In this document: positions 22,889-36,248 of the stretch, piece by piece | Layout of the letters: every line of letters begins with the position of its first letter | Numbering within the stretch: position 1 is the stretch's first letter | Source: Neolentinus lepideus HHB14362 ss-1 | Taxonomy: Eukaryota > Basidiomycota > Agaricomycetes > Gloeophyllales > Gloeophyllaceae | Reading direction: 5' to 3' | NCBI GenBank assembly: GCA_001632425.1 | Contig: KV425553.1 | Location: 909,498 to 973,497 of the forward strand | Length of the DNA stretch: 64,000 nucleotides | Made by a program: the position numbers and the translations under genes | Notes under the pieces: model-generated | The model's database searches: none | What the model saw: only the letters and a program-made list of their open reading frames with translations | Told to the model about the DNA's origin: nothing

Positions 22889-25800
22889 TCATTGCGCCCT
22901 CTGGCGCCTAGGTATCCCACTCCCTTTCTTCCCCACCGTTCGCTGTGCAGGCTGCCTCAGCTGGACTTCATGCTCGGTGATTTGCTTCTGCCCTTCATGC
23001 TCGACCTCCAGCCCCGGTATTACTCGCACCTCACCCTCCCACTCAACCTCAACGCCATCCACGTATCCTTCCCCCATAAATACCGGGACACCCCCGGCAC
23101 CTCCACCCGCTAGAAAGCCCCTGTGCTTGCTCTTTGTCCCGACGCCTAAGTACACTTCCGACTCGAATAGGTCAGGCTGTGGCTCAAGAGAGAGGGGAAG
23201 GCTGGCGTTGGCGCGGCGCAGCTCATCGTGGAGGGTATCTCTCTTAGAGTTCCGGAAGTCGCTCCGGTCTCCCCTTGAGTTGGAGGCTTCACCCGCGTAT
23301 CTTCTCGAAGTCGAGGCTTCATTCGTGTCTGTCCTAGGATTCTGGGATACATTCTTGTCTCTCGTGAAGTGCCGAGTCTCACTTCGGTCGGATGCCGTGT
23401 TGACTCTTGAGGCACTTCGTGACCTGGTAAGTTTATCCCTCACATTAAGCGGGCGAATAACAGGGCGCGAGCGAATGCCATTGGAAGCTTCGACGTCAAC
23501 ACTTTTCGACGACAGTGACAGCGGGTCATTGTCCAGATCGTCCAGGTTGCCAGAGTTCCGTGTCTGTGTTCGAGAGGGCCTTAACGCTTTCCCAGGAATC
23601 CGCCCTGGGGGCTTTGGTCTCCTTGGAGAAGCAGCTGGCAACGGGGAAGAAGGCAGTCGTTTCGGAAACGCAACAAGGATAGGCGAGTATGAAGGAGAGG
23701 GCGTCTGGTCTCTCACACGTGGAGGCGGGGTCAAGTATCTCGGTCGACGTGACGTTGTGTCACGAATGGGTTCGATGTAGAAGTCGGCTGTCTTCGGAGG
23801 CGCAAATGCAGGGACACCTTTCAGGGGACTGGATGCAGTAGACTGCGGTGATTCCGGTAAATCCATGGTATGTGTCGGAGGAGTATGTGGAAGCTTGTCC
23901 TCTTGGCTGGTCTCGTCTTCGTTAGAGACCTCGTCATGGTCCGAGGATAGCGATGGTGTTGTGAGATCGATGGCATCAGTCACACTAGGCACAGTGATTG
24001 CAGGGCGCCGTGGAACAGATGTAGAGAGTACAGGCTTCGCGAGTAGGGGATATGGTTCTGCGAAGACGGGGCTATTGTCATGTTCGGAAGCGGATGTCCT
24101 AGATGTAGACTGAGATTCCTGAGATGTGCCAAATCGCAGCGAAGATTTCGACGAGGTCGTTGAAGTTGAGGCTGTCGATTCAGAGCTGTTGTTCGCGTTG
24201 TAACGACGCTTAACAGCTGCGCCTATGTATGTCATCAGTGTTTACTCATACTAAGAGAATATTAAGACTGACGAAGTACATCACCATGTTCATCAGCAAG
24301 AGTCTGGTCGTTCCGCTTACGCTTCTGACCAGTTTTGACCAGCTCGTCGAGCCAAGTCCTCGTTGAAGCAGCCGCATCCATGCTGACCGAGCCACGCTCA
24401 ACCGCAAGTTCAAACGCTCGATCGCGCGGCCTCGAATCGACGCTGAAACTCTTTGACAATGCCGCGTTCTCTCCCATAGAGCTAGGAGGTCGGGGAGCAG
24501 CAGATTCTCCTGAGCTCACCTTCCTCAGGCGCACGGTCTTCATCTCGTTCAAAAATGCAGCCATCTTCTCGCTGGGAACGTTGACAGTCGGTTGCCCTGT
24601 TCGTCTGGTACGTGCTGCCATTGGACCTGCATTGATAGGAGCTTCCTTAGGGGTACCGGCATGTCTCAGTGACGCTCGGGCCGCCATCAGGATTGCATCT
24701 GTTGCTGCAGAAGTATCTGCAGGAGCTCGAGGGGCTATTCCAATGGGTGGGGCCGGTGGAGGCGGAGGTGGTAGAGGATTACGGAAGTCTGTAGAGGGAT
24801 TGACGACGGGCCTGCGGGCAAGCTATTATTGGCAAAAGAGATGTAAGGGCACAAGGTTTGAGCATCTGGGATATGTAAGATATTGCCGTACCTCATCCTT
24901 CAGTCGCCTCACTTCCTCTTCGAGGTGCCGTATTCGTTCTTTATCTCGTCTCCGCTCCCCCTCTATACGCCCTCTGTCTCTGTCACTCTCAGGCTCCAGT
25001 GTCCACTCACGCTCTTTCCGGCGCTGTTCCTCAATAGCTACAGAAAGTTCTCGCTCTTTTCCCCAAATACGGAGTACGCCAGAGGAGTCAGGTCCTTCGA
25101 ACCCATATCGACGCGGGTCCTCTCTTTCCTTCCCCTTGCCCTTGGAGGACCTGGATGAGGATGAGGCCAATATTTCTTCGACTTCCGGATCGATAGTTTT
25201 ATTCGCTCCGTTGGTTCCCGTTGTCTCTCTACCTTTGTCTCTGGGTTTAGTGGGAGAAGATGGGCTTGGGCTGTTGGGTAACAATATCGAGGGTCCTGCT
25301 TCGTCCGGTCCTGGCTGGAACTTACGGATAGCGTCCTGAACAGAAGCGATTGCGGAAGGCCGGAAGGCCGGACTCGGAGGAGGCATTCGTTCGGAGGAGC
25401 GGCTCCGTCCGTCCATGGTTTTGCGGTGCTTGGAGCGTCGGTACGAGGGCGAGCTAGTTACACTCTCTCCATGTTCTTCAAGTAAGGTGACACCAGAACT
25501 GCGAGACCGTTTCGGTGCAGGATGGGATGGACTCGGGGTGAAATGAACTTGCCGGTCCTCACCTTCTAATGTAGGGGATAATGGGGGTGATTCCGGTTCG
25601 ACAGATGGGGACATAGGAAACAGGGCGCCAGGCATGGTGAACGACTTCTGTCGCTTCAGATTACGGGGTGGGGTGCATGGGCGGGAGTTCTCGTTGTGAT
25701 CAGGTACGTGATCAGATGCAGTCACAGTAGAGGCAAGAGACTCGCCCCCTGATCCCTTATGCGATCCATTGCACCGCGAATCTCGAGCAGGTGATGATGA

Positions 25801-26215
25801 CTTTGATTCGTTGAGAGACCGACGCGACGTGCGCTTCGATGGTTGATGGTAATTCTGTGGTTCATGAAGGCATTTCAAGGACTGGGATAACGGTTCTCGA
25901 CGGGTGGATACACGGGGCAACGGTGGTTTGTCTTCGGGTCTAGAGGTTTCGTGGACGCGTGAATTGCCATCGTTATGCTTAGTTCTCTTCGATCTAGTCA
26001 CTTTAACGCGTGAATCTGAGGTTTCTGGCTGGGATATGGGTACCTGCTGATCGCGGTCAATACCTCGAAATTTGTGGCTGCGCAAGCTGCCTCACCTGTG
26101 ATGATTCCCCACCCGTGGCATTGGCAACAAAAGATTCCAATTCCCGCGATACGAAGTTAAAGACATTCGACAATAGTCCGTTGGAAGGAGGAGGAGGAGG
26201 AGGAAGCGGCGCCAT
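22889..26215 (-). CDS. Proline-rich, disordered protein with coiled coil and WH2-like motif
   Basis: Exons complement(join(22889..24222,24285..24822,24892..26043,26096..26215)) give 1047 aa. I do not recognise a named family. Visible parts are an N-terminal MAPLPPPPPP stretch and a short amphipathic segment; a long Ser/Pro/Arg-rich region; a charged coiled coil at about residues 375-424 (REWTLEPES, RHLEEEVRRLKDE); a second PLPPPPPAPP block at about 441-450; then at about 509-525 KMAAFLNEMKTVRLRKV, which resembles a WH2 actin-binding motif in its helix plus LRKV ending. Polyproline next to such a motif is the arrangement of actin nucleation promoters, so a cytoskeletal role is possible but only inferred. 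The C-terminal third is again Ser/Pro-rich. The donor at 24284 (gtgatg) is weak, so that boundary may be wrong. Confidence 0.65.
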
Positions 26216-26545
26216 TGCGCGGGCGGATGTGGTGGTGGTCGGGATCAACTGTCAGGGAATACAACACGTCCCAATTTGGTAATTGTCAAGATGGTTCACT
26301 CTGTAACTCTGTTTCACTTCGTCGCGCCACATGTAGCTGCAAAAGGCAAATATTGAGATGAAGTTCATCATGCACTATACAATATTCATTGAGAGAGGAA
26401 AAACATATTTCAGATCGCTATTCCTACAAGCTCGAAACTTTCGCAAAGCATCTGAGTAATAGAAAGCGTTCCATAGCATAAATAAACTAAGCAGAATCGT
26501 AAGTCATAATGCTACATCTACGTTCGTCTGTCATTTGTTTCTCGG
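26216..26545. other. Intergenic spacer
   Basis: 330 bp between the start of the proline-rich gene and the stop of the MARVEL gene, both on the minus strand. No feature seen. Confidence 0.6.
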
Positions 26546-28048
26546 TTACCGGTATCCTTGGTATCCTCCAGAGTAGGATTCATATGTCGGTGGCGAAGAC
26601 GTGGTCGTGGGGCCAGCTATCGAGGCGCGTACAGCCGCATACGGGTCCGCATACTGCATTGTCCTGCTAACACGCGGGCTCGCATCGGACGGCGTCGTGC
26701 CTGTACCGAACCCACTCGGCGGGGGATCCGAGAACGCGCCATACGCATCTATGCTAGGCCTCGAAGGCGCAGCTGCAGATGCAGTGAATCCTCCAACCGA
26801 GGAGGTCGCCGCGGCAGAGGATGAGACACCTGAGTAGCGGTTCGCGTCCGAGAACGGCGAACCCTCAGCGTTGTCGGCGGTATTGCGGCGGACAGGTGGG
26901 ATTCCGTATTGCGACTCCGCGTCACCCTCGTCGTCGTAGTCGAGGTCCTCGGCTGGTGGCTGGAAGGGAGGATCCTTGGGTCTCAGTGACCGCCCGCTCC
27001 GCCAATCCAAGAATGTGAGAATGAGCGATGCCGACCAGAAGCCTGACACGTAAATAATCAGTGGGACGTAGTAAGGATAGATAATGCAGACTCACCGAAC
27101 GCTAGCCAAAAGAAGATCGCGCCAGCTTTCTTCGTACTGCACCACCCTGGCAAGCCATTCACGAAATCGTCACCTCCCTTCTTCGCATTTGGATCGTTCT
27201 TCGCGTTTTTGCACCCCGGCTCCGTCCAAGCAGAGATGGTGACAATAAATCTAGAGTACAGGTTGCATTCATACGATGCACGACGCGTCATGACGAGGAA
27301 ACTTACGCGATGAGCAAGCTCAGGGCCGTACCAACTCCTGACAGAATGAACCCAACGCGCACCTCCTTCAACGCGCGCGCAAGTCTGGTAAATTTATCGT
27401 ACTTCTCGTAGATCACAGGGACGAAGAGCATAAACAGGGACAGGAGTATCCCCGCCACAGACACGAACAGAGCAAACCCCGAGAGGCCAGCTACAATCGA
27501 AGTTAGCCTTTACATGTTCTGCAGGCATTGGGGGTAGAAGGACGTACACGGGCCGACGTGATGTTTCGCTTGGAAGGATGCTACACTTGCGAAACAAGCC
27601 ATTGCTAAAAAGTTGAAGAACGCTTGAGAAGAGTGAAATATAATTGCGGGTTTCGAAACAATCATCTGCAGGAAATATCATGAGTACAGTGTCCAATGTC
27701 ATTTGTACCAAAGGAGAGGGTATGACCCAAATCCATAATGTCCATAGTAATGGTAAGAGAAGCAAGAAGGCGAGTGACCCGTCCGACATAAACAAAAGAG
27801 CGAAAACGAACAAGTTGAACATATTTACGTAACTCCGGGCGGTCCAGTACATCCGGAGCACTTAGCAGGATGGAAATAAAAGGAAGAAAGGGAAACTATC
27901 GAAAGAGTAGAATTAGCAGACGTACATCATCTTCGAACGACGCCATCCCATGCGAGTTCCCTATCCCAGCCGACACCGGCGTTGGAGCGTGTTTCTTCGA
28001 GGGCAAAACTTTGTTCGCTGCATCAGAAATACGGTCTAAAAGTGACAT
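26546..28048 (-). CDS. MARVEL-type four-helix membrane protein
   Basis: Proposed exons complement(join(26546..27042,27096..27250,27307..27490,27548..27622,27660..27860,27922..28048)), 412 aa. Four hydrophobic segments are seen: MFNLFVFALLF with LAFLLLLPLLWTLWIWVI; FFNFLAMACFASVA; FALFVSVAGILLSLFMLFV; VGFILSGVGTALSLLIAFIVTISAW; and IFFWLAFGFWSASLILTF. A Cys-containing loop (PGCKNA, GWCSTKK) precedes the last helix, and a 150-aa Ser/Pro/Tyr-rich cytoplasmic tail follows. This is the MARVEL layout found in fungal cortical (eisosome-associated or secretory) proteins; the exact role is unknown. The first intron is uncertain: a strong gtacgt donor at 27925 puts the join out of frame, while gtctgc at 27921 keeps frame. 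The third exon junction implies a very short 37-nt intron. Confidence 0.75.
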
Positions 28049-28517
28049 AGCGGCTGCGGGTGTGAGTTCGTGTAGAGTTTTCTGGAAGCCGGCTGAGTGC
28101 AGAGGCCGAAATGAAGTGAAAACGTAGTCGAGGAATGAATATGTGAGTCGAATATCAAGTGACTACGGACAGGCGAAAGTTTCGATGAATACTGCGCGCA
28201 GACGTCGGTCGATAAGATTGGGTGGTTATGGGCGTACCGTAGAAGTTAAAATTTATACAGTAGTTCGTATCTGTCGTACAGAGCGCAGCGCGAGAGGCGA
28301 TGAGGAGAGCCAGTGCACCGCAGTCTGACCGCGGTGCCTTCCATTGGATATGCGTCTCCACAGCCCGATTCGCATACTACCGTAAGCGATGTTTTGCACT
28401 CGGGACCCATTTCTGACCGAGACGGGTCGTGCGCATAAAACACGATGTCTTTCAAAGTCCAAGAAGTACAGGAGATTTACATGAAGTCTAAAACTAGTAT
28501 GATACGAGATCTATCAG
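28049..28517. other. Intergenic spacer
   Basis: 469 bp between the MARVEL gene start and the second SH3 gene stop, both minus strand. Presumed promoter of the MARVEL gene; no motif claimed. Confidence 0.55.
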
Positions 28518-29479
28518 TTAGAATATGGAATTAATCAGGTCACTCCCGATTGCAGAACCTGCCAATCAAAGGTCACGTCGGTTCGCAAGACCATGCACCA
28601 ATGAAGATACAACACGCACCTGCACCGAATCCGAGACCTCCCACAGCTGATGTCGCGAGCTATGGAAGCCAAGTGCTCATTCGAACCTCGTCTACAGGAC
28701 GTCAAGATATAGGACGCACCGTCTGACCGAGGCCACCAAACCTACTAGGTTTCGGCGCAGCAGGAGGTGGTTCCTGTTGCACTTGAGCAACGGCCATAGG
28801 CGGGTTCGGCTGCATAGGGGGACCCATGTACGGATTGTACGGGGCAGGCGGGGGAGCGTAACCACCTGGAGGGCCTGCAGGGGGGCCTGGGGGAGGTCCA
28901 TATGATGCCTGATACCCAGGACCAGGACCAGGACCAGGGGTGTATCCCTTAGGTTCCGGAGGATAGGGTGATCTCGATGGGAAGGGAGGTGGGGCCGGGG
29001 AACTAGCAGAGTCAAGCTTCTCCACATAGTTGGCGGGGAAGAGCCCCTGCCGCCCGTTCAACCTCCCGGTCCACCAGTCAGGATTAGTCTCCGAGATTAT
29101 TTCGATAATATCCCCAGCCCGGAATGATAAGTCATCGGGCGTCTAGTACCGATGACACATAAGCAGGTCGACGAGGGCTAACACAGTACTTGAGGCGTAC
29201 CTCGCCATTCTCATTGTAATCCCATAATGCTTTGGCACGCGTAGTCCTCGAAATCGGAGGAGGCACATTCCTACGAGCAGCAGGAGGTGCTGGGCCTGAT
29301 CCAGATATAACGAGGTCCTGGGTGCGGTTGGATAACAGCAAGACGGAAGCATCACTGGCTGAGGGTAGTTTCGCTAGAAGCACATCCCCGTCCGCCTTTG
29401 GAATAACCTTTTTAGAAACCAGAAACTCGATGTTCTGCTTTGTTTGAGTGAGGATGTGTGCGAGGAATGGGTCGGACAT
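28518..29479 (-). CDS. Lsb1/Pin3-like SH3 protein, copy 2
   Basis: Exons complement(join(28518..28558,28620..28659,28720..29142,29201..29479)) give 260 aa. N-terminal helix ([16 protein letters not shown]), SH3 domain at about residues 84-142 ([42 protein letters not shown]), a long Pro/Gly/Tyr-rich region with repeated PGPGPG and PPP, and the C-terminal [17 protein letters not shown] tail, almost the same as the tail of yeast PIN3. Start chosen at 29479 as the first ATG in frame. It shares layout with copy 1 at 18203-19018 but has a much longer, proline-rich middle and one extra intron within the tail, so it is an older duplicate. Actin-patch or endocytic function is inferred from the family. 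Confidence 0.87.
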
Positions 29480-29681
29480 CGTGGACAGAGGCAAGCGTCG
29501 TGGCCGGCCGCGCGCTCCGAATCTTCTGTCATCGCTTTCAAGTACTATATTTGCTGTGCTGTTTGAATCTGTTTCGTCCTTCTATTCCAGCCACAAGAAC
29601 GCGTTTCTTGCCGTCGCGTCGAGCGAGGAATCGGCGGACCAACTGCGGACGCGACTTTGCACTCACGCTTAACTCGCCATC
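29480..29681. promoter_or_regulatory. Compact divergent promoter
   Basis: Only 202 bp separate the start codons of the SH3 gene (minus) and the nucleoporin gene (plus), so the two must share or overlap control sequence. No core motif is clear. Confidence 0.55.
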
Positions 29682-32600
29682 ATGAACGTGTGGCCAATAC
29701 GGCCACAGCCCAAGTTGGAGGCCACGGCACTTGTGAAGGATAGCAGTGAGAAGGATGCATCTAATGTGAGTGCCTAGTTACTGTCCAAGGTACTGAATTC
29801 AACGTCTTGTGCTTGCAGTTCCTCTCGTTCCGCTTGTTGAACAAAAGAGCCCGTGTCAGGATCTCGCCCGAAGGTCACGACCTTAAACCACTGCCGGGAA
29901 AGGCACAGTTCCTAGTAGTCGCGAACTCGAAAGGATGGTTCGCCGCTGTTGTTCGAACGTCAAGCGGTGAACATCGTACGTGCATTGTGGGTCAAAATCT
30001 GGATTATATACTGACGCGGCACAGTCATCGTCGTCTCCCCTCTGTTAGACCTGCGCGCGGCTTTTGCGTCTTCGGACTATTATGACGATAATGAAATTAA
30101 CCTCAATCCCAAACGCACTGTGTCTCTCTCCTCTGCAAATCCCGATTTCCTTGTTCTTGCTGCGAACGACAGCCGACTTCTGGTGTCTATACTCAACGGC
30201 CCTATCCTTATCTTCGATACAACACAGCTCTTCAAGGAAGGAAGCGAACAAGTCACACCTATGCATCAGTTTGCCCCGACGGTCCCTACGCCGGTGCGGC
30301 AAATTGTGGCGAACCCGGGAGACATTCCTGAACTGGTCGCTATCTTGAGAGAACCAGACGGAAAGTCCGAGAGTCAGCTGGTGGATATCTTGGATGTAGT
30401 CAAGCTCCAGAGTGTAGGTGGATGGAAGTGGTTAGGAACACCTGAGACTACACCAACAGCCTGTGAGTTTCTCCCGTTGGCTTCGACACTTGCACCTAAC
30501 TCACATTTTCCAAGTATCTTGGTCTCCGAAGGGAAAGCAGATTGCTGTAGGCTTGGAGAACGGTGATATCCTTACGTTCAGTCCCACTGCAACAGTACAA
30601 GTCAAATCTAAAATTCCGAAGGCCCCTACCTCAAGACACCAAAGTGTACTCAGCGTCACATGGTTGACCAACCCCGCCTTTCACGTCGTCTACGCCCCTC
30701 CCGGCGCCCGCCTGCCCATCGACGCTGAACAGAGCCACTTCATCGTCTCGATGGACACAAAGTCTAATACCGTCACCACCACCAAGCTGGCCACACCGTG
30801 CTACCCTTTCCCCGGAAACCGGCCCCCTAGCACGTTCATGCACGTCTTGAGAAACTGGGAGCCGATTAAGTTCCTGATGGTCATGGGAGACAGCGGGTCG
30901 TCCGATATCGCTCTCATTGCCTGCGTGCCCGACTCATCAAGCCCGACGCAAGAAAGCTGGCATAATATGTCTATGGACGAGACTGGCACCGCGAGCATGC
31001 CACTGGACCAGGACTTGAATGAGACGGTGATGATTGGGCTAGAAATCGATTTTACGAATACAGATGCGTTCCATTCGACAAGCCCGGGTGGAGAGGCGTT
31101 CGAGGTGCCGCCTCCACCCATTGTATATGCGTATTGCAATGATGGTACGATTCAGGCATGGTTCCTGGTTAACGCTGGTGCTCCATCGTATCCTGGGATG
31201 GTGTCCCCAGGCTCAGTCTCATCTGTCCCTTCAATTCCGAGCATCTCCGCGCCTGCTTTGGCGACGAGAGACATCTCTATTACTATGGATTCGGTAACGC
31301 AGCCCAGCACACCTACTGTTACTGGATTCGGCCAGACGTCTCAGCCCCAGTCTGCATTCGGTCAGTCTTCAGCTCAGCCTGCCTTTGGGCAGACCTCAGC
31401 GTTCGGCGCATTCGCCAGTAACACACCGTCAGCATTTGGCCAATCCTCGACTTTCGGCCAGTCATCGGTGTCCCCGCGGTCAGATCCTGGCCAAGCGAAG
31501 TTCGGACAAGCAGGGTTCGGCTTTGCGTCAGAGTCGTCAGCCACACCTTCTGCTCCAGCCATTGAATCGACGCCGTCTGCGGATATGTCGATGTTATCGG
31601 AAGCGGATGACGCACTGGGCAGCATGTCTCTCGGTGATTTGAACTCTACACCGAAAAGCGAGGAGAAGAAGCCTTCGATATTTAGGTCGACCAGTTCGTC
31701 TGGGATCTTTGGACAGTCGTCTACGAATAATCAGTCATCAGCTTTCCCGTCCGGTGGTGCGTTCGGTTTATTGAAAGCTTCTGATGTTGGCTTTGGTGCA
31801 TCTTCGCAGGGCACGTCGTCGTTTTTGTCGGCCCAATCGTCATCTTCATCCGACGCAATCAAACCGGCCTCTGGGTTCGGTGCATTCTCGAACTTCAAAT
31901 CACAACAGAGCACACCCACACCTGCCTCCTCGGAGACACCGAAGCCTTCGTCTGCTTTCGGATCCTCGGGCTTTGGGACGAAGCCTGCCTCTACTTTTGG
32001 GCAGAGTGGGTTCGGACAGCCGTCGACGTTCGGGAAGGCACCTGCGACGCCTGCATCAAGTAGTGTCTTCAGCTCCAGCAACAGTGGAGGTGGATTTGCA
32101 GCGTTTGCGGGGAGCGGTACAGGTTCGTTTAGCTCTGCTTTGCAACAAAGCGGGTCTACTTCCGGTGGAGGCTTTGAGACTGCCAAGACTGACACTCCGT
32201 CAACAACAACCAGCATGTTTGGAAATGGCGGATCAGCTGTCTCTGCGCCAACATCTGTTTTTGGTCAAACCGGTACAACTTCCTCTTCGGTATTTGACAA
32301 CTCGTCAACAAACCACTCTACCACTCCTGTGCAGTCGCAGGGAAAGCCTGCTGCGCCGACTGTCAAACCGGTTTTGGCTAGTCCTCCGTCGTCGCCTCCT
32401 TTGCAGACGAAGGAGGTGGCTCCGCCGTCGACCCCAGGTCCCACCGGAGGTGTATTTGGCCAGCTGAAGACCACATCCTCGTCGTTTATCAAGCCAGGGC
32501 AAGGATTTGGCATGAGCGTCTCTTCGGACTCCCCGTTCATGCGGCCTAAGAAACCCGTAGAAGTTTTTGCAGCTTTATCTCAGCCCGCTACGACCACCCC

Positions 32601-35530
32601 ATCCACATCAGAAAGACCATCTTCAGCCTTTGGTACACCATCGCCCTTGGGTGCAGCAAAGTCGGTGTTTGGGCAGTCATCTTTTGGTAGCTCGACCACG
32701 CTTGCGGAAGCACCAAAACTCGCGGCACCTGCGATCCCGTCTGCAGCGTCCACCGGCGCGTTCAGTGCGTTTAGCGGCAACTCTGTTGGATTCGGAGCTT
32801 TTGCTGGTGCTACCAAACCGTTCAGTGCTCTTCTCCGTGAAGGCAAAGAGGACTCTCCGGTGCCCAAGTCAGTTTCTGTGTTTGCTACGCCTCAGAAGAG
32901 TATACCGAAAGCCTCCAATCCCAGCCCTGATATATCACCTACGGAAACGAGTCAAGGGTCTTCTTCGGGTCTTCGTACGCCGCGTGCCTCTGGAGATGAC
33001 GGGGATTCTGATGACGGGAGGGGGGAGTCCAGTTCATCTGAGCGGTTCTCCGAAGAGGCGCTCGGAAATCAGGAGCCACTCAAGTTGTCTGATTTGACGA
33101 AAGAGCCATCATTCGGTTCCTTGTCTCTTAGTAGTACCTCGCGAGATTCATCTTTTGTGGACGTCGCGCATGCTTCTGAAGATGATGATAATGGGGCGCC
33201 GAAGTCACCTGCTTCTGAACATACTGATAATGCAGAGGACGACACAGTCTCATTCCTATCAGAAGAATTCGGGGAGGGAGAGGGTGAAGAAGTACCAAGT
33301 GAGGGATCTGCGGAGGATGAGGGTGAGGGTGCGCAAGAGGAAGAGGAAGAAGAAGAGGAGGAGGAGGGCAACGATCCTATACCGAGGACAAGCACGCCTG
33401 TTCTGCCTTCGACACCGAAACCAGCATCAAGGTCACCATCTACTACTCCGAAGGCAGAAGCGCCCATGCTCAAGCCTTCGCCTGCAGCCAGCAGCCCTGC
33501 CATACTGCCAGAAGACAAAATACCATCATTGTTCAAGGGCACGACTCCGACGACGTCGCTGGCCAGGGACGTTCCCTCGCAACCAGCATTAGCTGCACCT
33601 GCACCTGTTACCCCATCTACTCCTTCGACCGCATTCTCGCTGGGTATCGGCAAGCCGTCGACTCGGCCAGCTCGTAGTTCACCACTGGCCCGCCCTCCGA
33701 CCACGCCGGACCAGGCGGACAATGCACCGAAAATTCCAATGCCGTTGTTTGGGACGAAGCCGTCTCCTTCACAGTCTCCTACTCCTCAGACACCTCAGCC
33801 TGCATCTGAGGCTCAGGGATCCCGCCCGAAGACGCCACCCCTATTAAGCATACTTGGGACTCCAGCCCCAGCTTCTACGGTTCCCGAGAGTTTCGCATCC
33901 GCCAACCCGTCGCAAGTTTCGCTGGCGCCAGGGTTGCTCAATCTCCCCCCTGGTCCTTTGTTTCCTCCCCCTTCACCATCCGCGAAGCCTGTTACTCCAG
34001 CTGCAGGAGGTCTCTTAGGCACCGGCAAGCCGACGTCCTTGTTTCCAGGTCCTGCAACGCCGGCTAAACCAGTGGCTAAGGCACCTACGATTGAAGAAGG
34101 AATGCAGGGTGAAGTTGCGCGCCTGTTCTACGTACTTGCTAAGGAACTAGAAGAGGTAAATTTCCAATATTTATATGATAGTTCAAGAATTCTGACTTTC
34201 TTGGCAGTTGCGCAAGTACTCTGAAACGGCAAAACTAGAGACCGCCTCGCTGAAGGCACCCAGCAGCACCAAGCCCGGTGCGGTGGTCATTGGTGATATT
34301 GGACGGCTGAGTGAGAAGCTCCAGGCTACTGAAGCTGAGGTTGCAGAGCTAAAGACGAGGAAAAAGACGTACACTCAGGCCATCCGGGAGTTAGAGGGCG
34401 GTCTGATGAAAGGTCAGGAACATGACTTATCAGTTTGTTGCCCTCTCATTCACGTTCAACAGCAACCACGAAGCGGGAGGAGATTGTCCGTTTCAGTAAG
34501 GCAAGTAAAGATCCAGAGTTTGCGAAGGCTCTGAGGATCAGGTCTCTTGGTCCGGAATATACCGAGACACAGAGACAGCTGCGGAGGAACATCACGGTAA
34601 GCAGATACCACAGATCGGTCGATGACTTGTTTCTCATCATATAATAATAGGTTGTTCGCGACAGAGTGGAAACGCTCGAGGAACACATCAAGTCTGCGAA
34701 AAAGCGAGTGAGGGAATACAAGACGGGCCAGCCAGCCCTCAGGTATGCCGCTATTCGTTACAGCTAACGTAAAGTGTACTTACAGTTACGCCAGACCTTC
34801 ATCTCTCGAGACCATTCACAAGGCGTATGACAATATCGATGTTGCACTGGATCAGCAAACTAAGGACATCGACGGCATCGCTAAACGATTAGCGCAGCTG
34901 GATAAAAAGAGACAAGCCAGACTGCTGCCAAGTGACGTCTCTCGTCAGAGAGAGGTCACTCCTGACGTAGCCGTCACAACTGCTGCCACTCTAAATGCAG
35001 AGCGGTCCGCGCAGAAACTCAAGCGTGCCCTATTAGCTGCACGAAAAGAGCCTCTGCTCAATAAGCAAGCGCTAGATGTGATGGCTCCCACTGTGCAGAG
35101 TCTCACTGGGCCGATCAAGAAAGAAGAGCCCAGGCCTGGTACCAGCTTCCTGGCCATCGATCCTGCTCCCGTGATACCTGCACCTCCAAAAGTTGACCCC
35201 GGTTTCTTCGATTTTGGGCCCTTGCCCCCAATCAAGTCAGAGCCGATTAACCTTCCCGAGTTCACGCTCCCGCCGCTTGAAGTTAGCAGTGATGGATCGC
35301 CAGCGCATGGAGGTCGACAGAGGTCTAATAAGTATCATATGAAGTCTGTCCAGTTGAAGAAGTCGCCGAGTCCTGCCAAGGTGCCAAGTACGTCACCGCC
35401 AGTTGCATTTGACTGGGGTCCGCTGCCAGGCGTGAAACCAAAGAGCTCGTTATCGGCTGATGTCAGACCCGAGAAGAAGAGTCCTTCGATGGAGGGTTCC
35501 TGGGTGCTGGACGGCTTTCAAAACAAATGA
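29682..35530 (+). CDS. FG nucleoporin of the Nup159/Nup214 type
   Basis: Exons join(29682..29765,29819..29975,30025..30462,30515..34155,34208..34412,34463..34596,34651..34742,34786..35530) give 1831 aa. Residues 1-460 resemble the N-terminal beta-propeller that docks the DEAD-box helicase Dbp5 on the cytoplasmic face of the pore (FLVVANSKGWFAAV, LPGKAQFL, SWSPKGKQIAVGLENGDI). From about 495 to 1010 there are numerous FG, FGQ and GFG repeats separated by Ser/Thr spacers, then an acidic run (EEEEEEEEEE, about 1170), a Pro-rich region, and from about 1420 a coiled coil (YSETAKLETASLK, SEKLQATEAEVAELKTRKK) that would anchor it in the Nup82-like subcomplex. The order propeller, FG, coiled coil is diagnostic of this family, whose role is mRNA export. 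It is longer than yeast Nup159, mainly through the FG and Pro-rich parts. Confidence 0.9.
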
Positions 35531-36248
35531 ACACTATAGGTAGCACTGATCTTTATTTATTACATCTTGTATCGTTTGTTGCATATGGATCCAGCAATTC
35601 TTATTGTTGTTTCAACCCTGTCCCTATCCTCTGACTCAAGCCACTCTCCGCCACATACATCTGCTCGCATGCCACAATTCACAAGTTATAGCAACCACGT
35701 GTCCAAACCAATCGGGGTGCCTTCAAGACTTGCTTCGGTGAACCCAACTATTCAAAATGCAACATTGGATATCTATATTGGCAACCGTCACCGAGTAGAG
35801 AATGTCGGACAACATGGCAGACGCTATGCACCAGCATGAGCCTTGACTAGACTCTCCTGAGTCACAATTTGCACTGACAAAGTGTTGTCTGCACTTCCAG
35901 GCGGTTTGACGTCTTGGCGCGAAGATGATAGTAGTGGGGTGAGGCTTCCTTCTTTCGGATAAGCCATGGGCATCCTTACAATCATAATTAGATGCATTTC
36001 TTCTGCTCAGTCTCGCCAGCCCCGTAAGATGATACACATTGCTTGCTAAGAGCATGTTCGGGCGCTCGTACGAATGTAAGCTGGTAGAAAGGCTCCTCGA
36101 GGATGCATTTGTACGTCAATATAGTTTTGAGGAAGGTAGATGTTGCTCGCTCGGCTGACAACTTGCCACAACTGTGGCGCATCCGCAGCACAGCCACCGT
36201 GTGGGTTATCGCGATCCCGGCGACGGCACTTCGTAAACTACCTCCACC
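35531..36248. other. Intergenic spacer
   Basis: 718 bp between the nucleoporin stop and the following single-exon gene. Short overlapping reading frames only; no feature recognised. Confidence 0.6.
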
